Source of the DNA: Podaxis mareebaensis
Taxonomy: Eukaryota > Basidiomycota > Agaricomycetes > Agaricales > Agaricaceae
Direction: 5' to 3'
Length of the DNA: 64,000 nucleotides
NCBI GenBank assembly: GCA_018524725.1
Contig: JAEUWP010000358.1
Coordinates: 1 to 64,000, forward strand
The notes below the pieces were generated by a model. It had not been told where the DNA came from. It searched no databases and saw nothing but the letters and a program-made list of their open reading frames with translations. Positions 20,570 to 32,946 of the stretch are shown piece by piece. The stretch's first letter is position 1. Each line of letters opens with the position of its first letter. The position numbers and the translations under genes are program-made.

Positions 20570-22949
20570 CTAAATAGGCAACACGAGACTCAGATTGGTT
20601 AAGAAGTTCATGGCTTCGAGACGGAAAGTATCCTGTCCGGTGGACATCGGAATGAGACCGTCGTTCAGAATCATCTCGCTTGGTTTTTCCGTGGTATACT
20701 GAGGCCACTTGTAGGAAAGTGTGCCTAAGAGACTGTTGTCGTTTGGATCCAAGTGTTTGACGAATCGGCGAAGATATCCTTTGAGGTCGCCTCCGACTTG
20801 TAAAAGGGACGCGTGTGACTAAAAATGGAGGTGAATACAGGGACCAATTCTCATTATTCAATAGCACCGCCTTACAGAGCCGATAATTGGGGTGAGTTTG
20901 AGTCGTTTGCTCACTGTGTTTTGTTTAGTACACAAAAGTCCATCCCCGTGACTGAGAATTACTTACGATAGACCCATATCGGTTGCTGACCAGACGTGTG
21001 TTGTAAGAACCAACGACGAGGAGCCTGGAAGGCGAGATCTCCTTGGAGGGCCGAGATCCTTTTGAATTCCGGGGTGATGGCATTAAATATGCCTGTGTCG
21101 AATGGGGATCCCTTTTGTATATCGTCGGCATAATGAAGGGCTAACGTGTTCAGTTGGTCATCGTTAATCCCTGGAATGTAGACCTCCTTAATGTATTGGC
21201 GGAACTGGGCATCGGTCCTAAGTCAACATACTATCAGTCGGTCTCGATGACGTTTATATCAGACTTTCGAATTACGTAATGTTGAGTGTAGAGAAAGAGA
21301 ACAATGTCCCTTCATCGTCACAATTACCTTGTCGTATCGATAAGGAACTCCAGCTGTGGCGAAATGAAGTTTAGTGGCTTACCGGTTATGAAGGGAACGC
21401 GCGCGATTTTACCCTGCGCAACCAATGCCTGAGGATGAGCGGTCAAGAAAGTACCATCAGCACGGGGAAGCCAGGCTAAACGTGTGGCCTAGTAACGCTG
21501 CCTCAGACCGGTTATCTACCTCATAACTATGCAAACTGACCTGGTAATCGAAAATGCTGGGAATCTTGTCAATAGCTGGCTTGAGCCGACTATATGGAAC
21601 TGTACGGAGGCAAGCCAAAGTATCACTGGATCCTGCACATCCGGTATCTGCGACTATTTGATCATAATAAACTTGGCCGTTGGTAATGTCCCCAACAGGA
21701 ATGGGAGCTCCCGATTGCATAATTGCTGCACGGAAAAGATTTTCGTTGTTGCCGTCGTTTGCAACCATGTGTAACGAGATGGAAATTGCACCTGCGGATA
21801 CACCCCAACTGGAAGATTGAAACGCGTCGATCAACGATGAAATAGTGTAAATTGGGTAAAACTCACATAGTGACTTTATCTGGGTCACCGCCAAATGAGC
21901 TGATATATTTCCTAACCCATCGGAGGGCTTCTCGTTCTGTGTTGAGAGAGTAGATCAGATCGCTAATACGGACCAGCGGCAGTTTCCACATACGATCCTG
22001 TAGTCCAAGATTGCCGGCCCCAGCATCCCTTACCTCTTTACTGGCAAGGAATCCGAAACCTAGAGGAAGTTGAATCGTTGTTTCCCCAGCTCGAGAATAC
22101 ACGATGATTACCTGAGACCCTAGAAACATTTCAGGTGAGGGTGACAGCAAATTTCGAGGAAAGTGAACTTGCCGGTAGTTGAAGGTGACGAAAATCATAT
22201 CGGTCCCAACGAATGTTGAGCCATCAATTCTTGTGCATCGTTTTCAATTACGATATAGCAATCATGATTTCTCGCCAACTTACGGCTCGGAACTTCCAGT
22301 CTCGAATCCACCTAGAGTGCGCCATTAGTGCTGCAGCGAGGCTTGCCAACAAGGAAAGTAAATCAAACCTCCGTAAAAGTACTAACAGAAATGTAAATAG
22401 TATGTCCTCAACTAGGGTGGCAAGATACGTACTACTGCAACGGGGAGCCGAGAATTGCTGGTGACACTATCAGGAGTGAAAACATTGATAGTCAAACCTG
22501 TGACACATCTTGATTTGTAGCCTCCGAATCTGGGTACCATTACTCACAATCCTCGCTTTGTGGTGTCTGCGCGTTGAGATAGATGTTCGCGAAAAAATCA
22601 ACGACCTGTCGGGGGAGGCCAGATAGGAATGGAACTTCAAACGGCTGTTGAGGACAGGAGGGGCCAAAATCAACTGCGTTGATGATGCCCGTGTAAGAAG
22701 GGATGGGTTGTGGCTTTCGGAAACGTAGATCGCCGACGCTAGAAATTTGATCCTATTAGTCTGTTAAGTCAAACGTGGTACAAGGATTACATACGGAGGC
22801 AATGCGTATGGCAGACCAAGAAACGCAAAAGCGCTGCCTGTGTCGCTACCGATTACCTCGGCATTGTCGATCCGAAATATTGGCGTTGATCGAGCAAGGG
22901 TTGCGAAGATTGCAAACAGCCCAACGAGTTGACAAAGCATTGCGTTCAT
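20570..22949 (-). CDS. Secreted type-B carboxylesterase/lipase
   Basis: The start chosen is the ATG at 22949, which gives a classical signal peptide (hydrophobic LCQLVGLFAIFATLA, then a small-residue cleavage site). An upstream in-frame ATG at 22997 would add a charged stretch that spoils it. The gene is cut by about ten short introns. Exons give the family order: the oxyanion region WIHGGGF (near 22320), nucleophile elbow GVSAGA (near 21800; the family norm is GESAGA, so Glu is replaced by Val), the acid region NCDDEGTLFSF (near 21310), catalytic His in HAS (near 20815), and a C-terminal KWPQYT block. It should hydrolyse carboxylic esters outside the cell. The substrate cannot be told. Confidence 0.88.
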
Positions 22950-23874
22950 TGAAGGTGGGGGTATCAAGCCTTTTGACCTTCGGGGCGAGTATTTCAATCC
23001 TGTGCAAGAGGCCTGACACCTGGCTTTGGATAAATTGCTGACACCTTGGCGGTGATGATGGTAAGTCGAGTCGCACGGTGAATCAGATGGTGGATAGTGC
23101 TATTAACCCTTCACACAGGTTTTGTACATTTGTGAGAACACAGTTGCTGCATTGAAGACCCATAGTCATTTGATAGAGAAGATAGCAACTAATCCCACTG
23201 GAAACTGACAGATGGGATGGACGTGGGAGTGCTTAGTCGATAGGGGTTTGGTTGGAATAGTGTTATTCGATCCAAAAATCGAACATCTGCCAAACACGGA
23301 GGATGCCGGTGAGTTCTTATGACCAGAGCGCAACGTTGGGAGTTTTGAATCTCACCCCGAAATTTTGTTCTTCAATTTTGGATAGTTTCTCTGGTTTCTG
23401 CTGGTAAAACGGGAACCCACGGCTCCGAAGTAGCCTTACTATATCAATACTTGCTCCCTGTCAACGACTCCATCCCCTTTGGATGAGTCAAGAAAGTTGA
23501 GTTGCTTCGGATTCCGCGTGGTAAATTCTCAATTCTTCAGAGGGAAATGGATCAACCCCGACGCGCATTCTATTCTAAGCACACCCTTCATCAATACTTT
23601 ATACCTGTTCGACTTGACGTGAGTCGCAATTAAGAAAAGGACGTCTTGTCTCACTTTGTCTATACGAGCCCCTGAAGGGAATTGAGTGCGAGCTAGAGAT
23701 GTTCACGAGATAGCGGTACAAGGTGGCGACAACTGTTCCAGAATTATCCTAATGACAGTAAGGTACGAAAAAAAGACACCGCGGTTCCAAATTATTCCGT
23801 TCATAAAGCCTAAAAAGTCAGCATATATCTCACATTCCCGACATCAAACCCAGCAAGTAGAAGGAAAGCAGTGA
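22950..23874. other. Intergenic between carboxylesterase and ArfGAP
   Basis: This is the 5' side of the carboxylesterase gene and the 3' side of the ArfGAP gene. Only short frames are present, and no RNA gene or repeat was noticed. Confidence 0.5.
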
Positions 23875-25646
23875 TTAGAGTGGACCCCACTGGGTTCCTT
23901 GAGCTTGACCTGGGAACCCGCCTTGAGCGAACTGCATTTGCCCAAATGGATTATGCATTGTTATCGTCTGCTGAGACTGTCCAAACCCGGAACCATGCGA
24001 TCCATTCGATTGCATGCTTATAGCAGGACCCTGAGTCGGCCCTTGCATCCCGTTCATGAAGGGTTGTGGGCTTGGTGTCATATAACCCACCCCGCTTATC
24101 CCAACCCCTGCGCCAACGTTGGAGCTGAATCCCGGCTGGAGTGTAGAGTTCTGAAGGGAGGGGTTCGGAGTCGTTGATTGCAATTGTGGACTATGTGATG
24201 CCAGGAATTGCGGGTTCGGACTCGACGAAAGGAATTGAGGCTGAGATTGCGATGGCACGAACGAAGAAGGTTGGGGTTGTGGTTGATGGAAAGGTATTGA
24301 GGTCGTTTGTGGTTGAATTTGACTTTGGAAAGGTGTGTTCGACTGGCTGAAGCTCGGTGGTATCTGGGGTGAGTTAGAATTAAATGGTGTTGATGCCGAG
24401 GTCGGAAACGTGGACAAGGATGTTTGCAATGAAAAGGATTGCTGTGCGAACGGATTCGTAGCTTGCGACTGTTGCGGGAAGGGACTGAGAGATGGGTTGG
24501 CTGCTGATAGACCGATCGTAGTGGGGCTTGTTATGTTGCCGAAGGGGTTAGCCCCTAAACCTGAAAACCCGGCTGGTGTAGTGCTACTCATGGGTAAACC
24601 ATTATAAGCAGGACCAGCCTGGTACTGGAGTGGCAAGGAGGCATTCGCCGAGGGTTCTTGTAGAGATATCAGGTCTGCCCAGACGCCCTCTGGTTTTGTC
24701 GCTGTCGGGGTTGCTTGTGATGCATTTTGTGGCAAAACCGGTTGTGAAACCGAGCGAGTGGGAGGGGGATTAGGAACGACTTGAGTGGGTTGTGAAAGCG
24801 TTGTTCGGGGTTGCAGCTGAGGCTTCGCCGTTGAGAACATAGTTGCGGCAATATCAGTGGCTGTCTTCGGCTCTTGGGGTGGCGGCGCAGGTTTTACAAC
24901 CGGTTGGGTAGGCGGCGTCGAGTTTGCGCGGGGGGCGACAGAGGAAGCAGATCTAGAGGGACCTAGCTTCGAGGCAACAAGAGCATTCTTGTCCATGAAC
25001 CGTCGATATTCATATTTTGCTAAAGAGGCTAGTTAGTCTGGGTAGTCCAAAGAAACCACAGGACGTACATCTGATATATTGTTCAAGATCATTGTCTCGA
25101 GTCGGGTCGTCTAGTCTCGGAGGAGGGGGGTGTCGGACTTCATTTGGGTTGTAGATAGCGTTGGATTTAACGTTGCCCATCTCCTTCATTCTCTGCGATA
25201 TTTTTAGCAGTGAGCCACTCCGAGAGCATGACCCCGACATACATCTACCTGCTCTTTGGTCCACGAGTCTAAAGTCAGGCTCTTGCTGTTGTCATGTCAG
25301 CACGTTGTTGCCAACGGAAGTAAAGATACAGACACTTTGGAAACGTGAGTTCCAATTTTACGATGAATGCTGGCACATCCAACACTGAGGGAGTCATTAG
25401 GAAGGCAGCTTGTTATGAGTTACATGAAGTAAAGAGCGCACCAAATGAAAATTCCCAGATTATATGACGCCCATCGTGGATTCCTTGATTTACAATCCGC
25501 ACACACATCTGAGGGAGGGGCAGCGGTGAGACTCTGATAGAGCTGGGTGGGACAGACGCACCATTTCCAGGTTTAGAGACGAGCTCAAGCAGTAGACGCT
25601 GATTGCGCTCTGCAGCAAGTTTGTTCATTCCAGACGACGTAGACAT
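23875..25646 (-). CDS. ArfGAP protein of the Age2/SMAP type with NPF-rich tail
   Basis: ArfGAPs speed GTP hydrolysis by Arf GTPases in vesicle traffic. Spliced exons from the ATG at 25646 give a C-x2-C-x16-C-x2-C zinc finger (CADCKSRNPRWASYN... to CVGC) followed by HRKIGTHVSKVKSLTLDSW. The Arg in PRWAS is the expected catalytic arginine. The zinc-finger region is spread over five small exons (25646-25190). After a linker (NEVRHPPPPRLDD) one large exon encodes about 370 residues rich in Gln, Pro and Ser, with several NPF motifs (NPFGN, NPFAQ, NPFGQ), which usually bind EH-domain endocytic adaptors. Placement at the trans-Golgi or endosome is inferred from the Age2/SMAP family. Confidence 0.9.
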
Positions 25647-25806
25647 GGTTGCGAAGAAGGGATGAGCAGGCCAGTGTTGTCAAATACATGTCCGACGAAT
25701 GTCAAGTGATCAACAAGTGACTGTGACGTTGCTTGCTTGTCATTGACTTCTGAGCCAAACAGATTTCATTAGTTCCAATTTCTTTGACGTTGATGCTTCC
25801 AGCGGG
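25647..25806. promoter_or_regulatory. Short divergent intergenic region (ArfGAP / basic protein)
   Basis: Only about 160 bp separate the minus-strand ArfGAP start from the plus-strand start at 25807, so the two genes probably share promoter DNA. No TATA box is obvious. Confidence 0.35.
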
Positions 25807-26801
25807 ATGTCCAGATGTCCAAACCTTGCTAGGCTTGCAAAACCTCCAGTCTATACTCATGTACACGTATGTGCTGAAGCATCAATATACCGTATAAACT
25901 TACTGACAACTTTTCAAGTTTTATCGCCAACACCCAGGCTCACCAAGCGAACTCTGCCAACGCAAAATAGGCTCAGGTATCCTGGACCCTTCGCACCCTG
26001 CCGCGAAGACACCATACAAATTCTTTCCTTTTGCTCAGACGGAATACTTTTGGCTTAACGCGTTTCCGAATGCTCTCCTCATTCCTAATCCTGACTCAAC
26101 TGGGTCCCCTGTATGGCCAGAGATTGACACTTGGACCAACCGAGCCAATCGTGCGTCGGAATTGCGGAGGAGGCTCAAACTGGAACAGCTGGCTGAGGCA
26201 CAACATAGACGGTCATCCGACCTAATCGATCTCTCAAAATGGGTTGCTCCGCCCGTTCTGTTACCACATCCCAAGACCTCAATTCCCATGAGCTTATACT
26301 TTTCTATTGGAAAAGCACGGACGCACAAACATGCAGTCAAACGACGGAGGCTCCGCACAAAACTCAAAGAAGCGATCAATCTCATTGTCACGCGAGGAGC
26401 AAGAGCCGAAGAGGTTCAACCAGGTGTTAAAAAAATCGTGTTCAGCGACAATGAGGTTCGCGAACGAGGGGACAAGTGGATCCTACCAGGTACGAGTGAG
26501 ATCTCACCATTTCCGATATCTTCCTGATGTAAATAAAATAATAGATTGGGCTTACATCTGCTACCCTGACTCACGTTTATACCTTGCGCCATATCCCGAC
26601 TTGATCCAACAAATACGCGCGTCGCTTCAGAAAATCTGGGACAGTGGCATGCGGCTCGAGAATAATTGGGCAACAGCAGAGATGAGAAAGCAAACAAGCT
26701 CACTCCCTCTAGCCGCGGACTCCCAAACGGAAGCGAAACCCAAAACCCGTCGTGCTGATAGTCGCGCACGTTCCCCTCGGCCCAACCAAAGGGGAATGTA
26801 A
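25807..26801 (+). CDS. Unrecognised basic protein, 295 aa, possibly mitochondrial
   Basis: Three exons (25807-25866, 25919-26489, 26545-26801) join in frame to 295 codons, which supports the model. The N terminus (MSRCPNLARLAKPP) is basic and could be a mitochondrial presequence. The middle contains YFSIGKARTHKHAVKRRRLR, a basic helix that recalls the RNR segment of bacterial RNase P protein, followed by ALVTRG-like LIVTRGA and then WILPDWAYICYPD. The C-terminal 70 residues are low in structure and basic. The RNase P resemblance is short and judged by eye. An RNA-binding role in mitochondria is a guess. Confidence 0.65.
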
Positions 26802-27798
26802 TGTCGGACAAAGCCAGTCTTTGTTAGGGTGAAGCTTAAAGCTCATGAACATCGCTATCCTCCCCTCCTAAGTCTACTCAAACGCGCCATCGAGCAGATT
26901 CACACTTCGACTAGGTTGTTACGATCGTCTTCCAAGCCGACCTCGTTGCGCGAAATTGCGATAAAGGCACGTTTTTAGAATCAAGAAAGCGAATCCTGAT
27001 ATCACGCCTACCTAGCCTCAGCCTACTCCCCCGGCCGGGCTTAGGGATCTACGTCCACTCCATTTGTCAAATACCTTTACCTACATTCTCGTAGGCGTTA
27101 GTCTTGCCACACACAACTTCTTATCACTAAGGAGGTCAACAACTGGTAGCAGGCTGGATCCTATGTGAACCGCCGATCCGAGCACCCGCCGACTCGTTTG
27201 AACCAAAGAAACTGAGAAATTGTATGATTCCACTTTAGAAATACCTTCTATTCTATCCTACATGGCTTGTTGCACCCTAGCCAATACTTTCATCAACACG
27301 GACTCAAGTGCTTCTCATCTACTTCTCCGCCTTCCAAGTCCCTTCGCCTCCTCCCAAGGAAATTGTTTCCAAGTTCTTTCATATGGTGTTAGAAGATAGC
27401 TCGATAGACCCCCGTGAATAAGTAGGTGTCAATACCACCTCGCGGTTTCTACTTGTGAGTGATTGAATGGACATACTGTGCGTTAAATGCTCAGAGAAGT
27501 ATCACACAGTATATATAATATCCAGTTCACCAACCAGGGATGACAACACCCTTGACTTCGCGTCTATCGAATTCGACTTGGATCTCCTTTATCGAGATGA
27601 CCCAGCAGAATATGTATTCTACTGCCGGAATAATTTAGGACGTCGAGTGTTCACACGTTCATTGCCAGATGAGTATTATCATATGACATGTGATGTAACC
27701 CCCGCCCTTTGATTACCGCTCCCGACCCGTTTAGCGAATACATCCCGACAGTTCGCCATCGCGCCTACAACGTACCTTGCCATACAGAACTTCGAGTC
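26802..27798. other. Intergenic, one dubious small ORF
   Basis: An 81-codon ATG-started frame (27467-27712) lies here, but it has no recognisable domain and stops just before the next gene. It may be an upstream ORF or chance. The rest holds nothing I can name. Confidence 0.4.
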
Positions 27799-28520
27799 AT
27801 GAGCCAAAAGACTCCCCTTGATGAATACGCAGCCTATCCTTTCGACAGCGACCAAGTCTACCAGGTTGGCGCACCAATCCATCACCTGAATATCAACCAA
27901 CTAACACCCCCTTTATTTCTTGCAAAGCAAGGTCTAGCGAACATCCTAGCCAACAACGCACTAGCCAATAACCCAAATTCAGAAGAAAAAGAAGAGATCC
28001 TGAGACGTACGAGAGTCTTCTATTTCAATAAGTATGCTCCGTTGCCCCCTTCCTCTCGTGCGAAGTGTTTGATGCCCATGTGGTGTTTACAGAACGACGG
28101 GAAACTCGATAACCCTAGAGGAAGCAAAAGCATTTGAAGAATCCCTCCGGCAGCAACGATCCCCTCTTCCCCGATCCTCAACGCCGGCTGCAACTGCGTC
28201 TCCTGATACCAAGTCCAAATCCACCACAGCCACAGCACAACCCAAAGGCGAGGAGGAACCCCGAGTCCTAACCTTCGCCGAACTTAAAGAGCTTATTGAA
28301 GCGGGCAAGCTTGATGAGATTCCCAACAACAAAGTCATCCCGAACGCTATTAATGTGTGTTTCTCGTCCCTAGTTGTCAGCCCTAACTGACTCAAGCGAT
28401 GGGTGACAGGAGGCACCGCCCAGCCAATCGACAGCGCAGGCACGAAAGAAACCTTGGGAAATTGCGTCCGAGGGCCAGAATACATCCACATCGATATCGG
28501 AAGCAGCAGAGAGCGTATGA
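27799..28520 (+). CDS. PEX14-like KPWE-domain protein, 180 aa
   Basis: Four exons (27799-27864, 27928-28031, 28093-28354, 28410-28520) join in frame to 180 codons. The N-terminal half is helical (QGLANILANNALANN, then EEILRRTRVFYFNK). A Ser/Pro/Thr linker follows, then RVLTFAELKELIEAGKLDEI and IPNAINEAPP, ending with ARKKPWE near the C terminus. This matches the KPWE domain described for PEX14-like fungal proteins. A peroxisomal link is family knowledge only; no membrane segment is seen. The first ATG after an in-frame stop was taken as start. Confidence 0.75.
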
Positions 28521-29319
28521 TCGGGAGGCAGGATGTTGTATCGGTCGCATCTCAATGCATCGATATCATTGATCTCCATGGCATTTACAACGTACTTCAA
28601 GCTCTGGAGTGTGGAAGTTCGAGTCTCCGCAAACAGGAGGTACTACGGAATCTGCTACGGATTCTGATGTAGCATTGATAATCACTGGAACTCTGGTGAA
28701 AACACGGTTGGAACAAGAACGATTCAGGGGAATACGAGATCAAAGAAATGGTTAGACATGGAACAGGGAAAGGGGAAATGAAATGAAATAAGAAAGTCTG
28801 TACAAAGAGACGACCATAAAGAGGACTCAGGAAACACTAATAGAGACGGATAGGACGCAGACAATCACGAGAAAAAGAGCAGAAAGCGGAAATAAGAAAA
28901 TATGTCACTTTTAGTTCGAGTGTTTCATCAGGTCGACACGATAAACTAAACATAGGGGACAGCGAGTGTCTTGAATAGCGTACGAAACCCAAACCAAATT
29001 CACGTCTCCGCAGCACGAAGCATAGAGGAAGGCAATGGCGATAGGGTGGAGCGAAAAAGGAAGATGCATTCAGGAACTTCCACTGGTAAACGGGGAAGGG
29101 TGTAGAAGGACCCAGCATGGTGCGAACCTCTTGCTGGGGTCCAGATGCGAGGACAGAGTCGCCGTTTTGGATCCGGAAGATTCCCAGTCGGGGATCATAG
29201 AGAACCACAGGATCCAATCCCTATCGGACATTAGCCGGGTAAACACACCATTCTATAGGTAACGAGAAGTATCTCGCTCGGTATTGTAAGGATTCCCTTG
29301 ACTTCCGGAGGCCAACCAA
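28521..29319. other. Convergent 3' region between KPWE gene and EST1-like gene
   Basis: A minus-strand frame (about 29215-28840) reads protein-like at its start (DPVVLYDPRLGIFRIQNGDS). It could be a further 3' exon of the EST1-like gene, but the splice phase from the last clear exon does not fit that frame. Otherwise nothing is seen. Confidence 0.35.
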
Positions 29320-32300
29320 TCACCACGCCTGGGGCATGGATGCAAATGGTTGTCCAGGCACGGGCGGTCTATGAGAGTGCGAGTGATGTGGCGAATGATG
29401 GGTTTGCCCAAGTGACATCTGTCGCACATGGTTATGCAGGCTTGTGTTGGCACCTCCGCTATTGAAACGTGGAGATGTAGGTACGGTCGCCAACGGATTG
29501 CCAAAGGCTGCAGCAACCGAGGTAACGGGAGTGCCAATGACATTGCTAAACGCTGAGCTGCTCATAGTTTGCGGTGGAGAGAATGAGGGATAGTGATGAT
29601 CTGTTGGCGCTTGACTCGAGGTTGATATTTGTTGTTGTGCGAGGCGAGGATATACTGGCGGGTCCCGGGACTCGGTTTGGTTAAACGCGGGATAGGTTTG
29701 ATAGGTAGTTGATGAAAGCGATGGGAGACGTTGATGCCCGTATTGACTGTTCAGACCAGAACCCATCGAGAGCTGAGACTGTGTGGTTTGGGACGCCCCG
29801 ATAACGCTGTTTTGGACTAGATGGGAGCCCCCGCTACTGAAGGACGAGGTCCAGGTTTGGGGAAGATCATGCTGGTACTGTCGAGGTGACTGGTACGTGT
29901 TCTTGGGAGGGCTGCTTCCAGCAGCGAATCGGAGCGACTGTTCGTCTGACGAAGCTGACCATATGCTCTGCATAAAGGGCGCGGCAGGCTCGCTACTCTT
30001 ATTGACGCCCATCATCACGTCCTTCAGGAGGTCCTCGGCGGTGGTTGTATGTACTGCATGAGACGCACTCGGAAGTGGGATGGCATGGTTTCGCGCGCTG
30101 GTGGGCGATTTGGGCGAAAGCGTTGCGGGACTCAAGATGGGGTTGACTCCTGAAGTGATGAGAGGTATCCGAGCAGGGGGAGACTGCACTGGCTTCAGTA
30201 CGGGAGACATTGCTGGTCTGTATTTTTTCTTAGTCGCATGCAGCGAGTGGACACCAGGAGTACGCACCGGGGATACACGATTTGCTCTTCCTCCTCATCG
30301 TCTTCGAATTCCTGATGCGCCCGGATTGCTCGCTCCAGCAGATCCTCCTCTGCATCTTCTGTAGGCGACCCTTCGTCAACCACTTCTTCATCGTGATCGA
30401 GCTCGGGAGCCAACAGCTGCTCAGCTCGGGGACTTGTTTGAGGCTGATGGGAGGGTGCTCTCGAAATCTCCGGATGGCTGGCTGGCCGCATCTTCTCCAC
30501 CATTTCCTGATTGAAAACAATGCGGTTGGCTTCCAACTTAATAGGAGAGTTCTGAATTTTATCGCATCAGCATTAGCGCTGGCACCACAAATGCCATCAG
30601 ACTTACAGGGAGCTCTACCAAAAGTTTCGCATCCTCCAGCAAATCATATATCCTCATCAATTGCTCGGCGTTCGGGTGAGGTTTCTCCCTTGTCTGTGGA
30701 GACCCCTGATCATCTCCTTCATTGTCCTCGCCCATGAGCTTCTTCAACGGCAAAAACCCTCGCATATCTATGTCCTCGTCCAGAGGCGAAGTGAGCGCCT
30801 GCAAACTGCTCTTTGGGAATGCCTCTTCTAGCGCGCGCACGAAATCTGCGTAGCTCTTCCAGAACTCAACTGTCCTGATAGAATATCCACTAATTTTGTG
30901 AGGAGCCTCCTTTGATACCTCGATCCCCTTTGCCTTCTCCTGTTCCCGGAATGCGACATACTCTGGATCCTGCATGAGAGTCTTGAAGTTCGCTCTGAGC
31001 CATTTGCTCGCGATTCGCAAACCAGGCAGGGTCCTCCTGAAAACTGCGGTGATTTTCAGTGCAAGACTGTTCTCGCCGACATCAACGTCAGAGGGGGGCG
31101 GTACTGCTAGTTCCGTCTTCCCAACGTTGAGCAGGGTAGAGTGAAGATCAAGTATATGTCGGATAATGCGCCAGTCGAGCAAGATAGATGTATTTGCAGG
31201 TACTGGACGCTCCGTCTTGGGGCGGACCATGCGGTGTTTGCAAAACGCGCTCTCTGAGAGGACGATGATATGCGAGATGGTGTCGGCCAAAAGGTGCCGC
31301 TCGGAAACAAGCAAATTAAAGTCACAGTGGACAAGGTGGTCGAGTTTGCGGCCGATCGAATCCATCCTTTCAGCACGTGAGAATTAGGCCATCAAGAAAA
31401 CCATGTACACGTACTTGTCAATGCCCTTTTCTGCTCCAAGACGCCACAATGCGTGTAGGACAATGATCCGCTCTCTGAAGGTCTCGACAAGCACGTGCGG
31501 CGCTGCCCCCGACTCCTGTACTTTCTCTCGTTCTCGTCGGCTCCGCCCTTTCCATGTATCCAGAGCTCTAGATAGCACCGTATTCAAATTGTCCGTTGCC
31601 GTGTCGTACGGCTGCTGGACACAAAGAGCCCGGTAATAATGCACGAGCGACATGAAAGTATCCCCCCGATAAGACGAGAGAATCGCGAGTTGATGCCAAG
31701 GATTCCCTTCATTCGGCACAAGCAATCGCGCTTGGTCATAGCACTTTTGAGCTTTATCGTAATTCCGTGCGCGAGGTATAATCTCCTGTCCCCTCCGATT
31801 CCTCCTCCTCACAGGCATTGCCGAGTCATGCCCCGCCCTCGGGCGTCCATTAGCATCGTTGTACAACTCCCGGTAACGCGCGATATCGCCTAAGCAGACA
31901 AGCGCTTTGCTGAAGATGGCAAGGCGACTACCCCGGTTCGAAGATGAGGGCAGGAGTGCGGTAGGATCTGGGTTCTCTGGAGGAAATTGGTAATGGTTGC
32001 GCCCAGTCGGGATCCGGCCGCTGGGATGAGTCGTTTCGGCTCCTTCGGGATTGGGGTTGGTGTTCGCTGCCGCCTCCTCCGACTCGGACAACAGTCCGAG
32101 TTCAGTCAACGCCGCTTTTGCTTCCATGAGTCCAAACGTTCGGTACATTCGCTGAAGTAGTAAAGTCCAAAACTTTTCCTCCTCTGCCAGGAATTGTCTG
32201 AAGCGCTGAATAAGCTTCCGGTACTCGACGACGCCATGATGGTTGTTGCGCTGTGGAGCTTGAGCATGAGCTTGTTGGTGATCCTGAGCTTGATGCTGTT

Positions 32301-32734
32301 GCTGTCCTGCTTGTCGCTGTTGTTGTTGTTGTTGCTGCTGCTGCTGCTGCTGTCGGGCGTTTTGCAATATTGCGCGGTCGAGAATCGTGATGCGGTTCTT
32401 GTACGAAGCAATGAAGGAGTAAGACGTCTGCATCCATAAGTGATTTTCGATGTCTTTGGATTCCTTCGCATATGGATGAACGAGCAGCAGATTCAGGTAA
32501 TGTCTCCGGAGACTTTGTTGGGGTTGTCAGCCTGGTGAAACGCCGGAGGCAACATTAACACTCGCTTCTTTCGCCGGAAATCGACATCTCTATCGAAAGG
32601 TTCCTTGGTCTTCAGGAGTTCTTTGAGTTCGTTGTGCAGTGTCTTTGCCTCTCTGTTGATAGTCAGCATGACCGACCAGGTTGTGAGCAGGAGAAGGGGA
32701 CATACCGGGCAATGGAGGCAGGTTGTTCAGTCAT
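29320..32734 (-). CDS. EST1/SMG7-like protein with poly-Gln tract
   Basis: This family acts in nonsense-mediated mRNA decay (SMG5/6/7) and telomere maintenance (Est1). The start is the ATG at 32734. Exon 1 joins exon 2 across an intron at about 32705-32656, and exon 2 joins exon 3 through a predicted GC-AG intron (32565-32513). The N-terminal EST1 domain starts with LRRHYLNLLLVHPYAKES and WMQTSYSFIASYKNRI, then comes a Gln run (about 32350-32310). The 14-3-3-like/TPR part follows with KALVCLGDIARYRELYND, YDQARLLVPNEGNPWHQLA and ALCVQQPYDTA, then the helical C-terminal part of the EST1 region (to about 30600). The last ~350 residues are acidic, then Ser/Pro/Gln-rich. No PIN nuclease domain is present. 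The stop at 29320 is the simplest end. Confidence 0.85.
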
Positions 32735-32946
32735 GGTCGTGGATATGATTCAGGACAAAACCATGGTATTTAAAGAGATTAGGAAAGAATCATTGAGAAG
32801 GGTGTTGAATCAGCGATGGCAAGAATTGATCATAGTCCAAACGACGTGGGAACTAAATTTGCCGTTGCTCCCCCTGATCCGCGGCATGGTCTCACATTAC
32901 AACAACTACGCAAGAAACAAACGCATGTACGGGAATCTACTCGAAT

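Noticed and set aside
32194..32439. Leu-rich plus-strand ORF that looks like a membrane protein
   Set aside because: It is the antisense of the CAG/CAA poly-Gln tract of the EST1-like gene.
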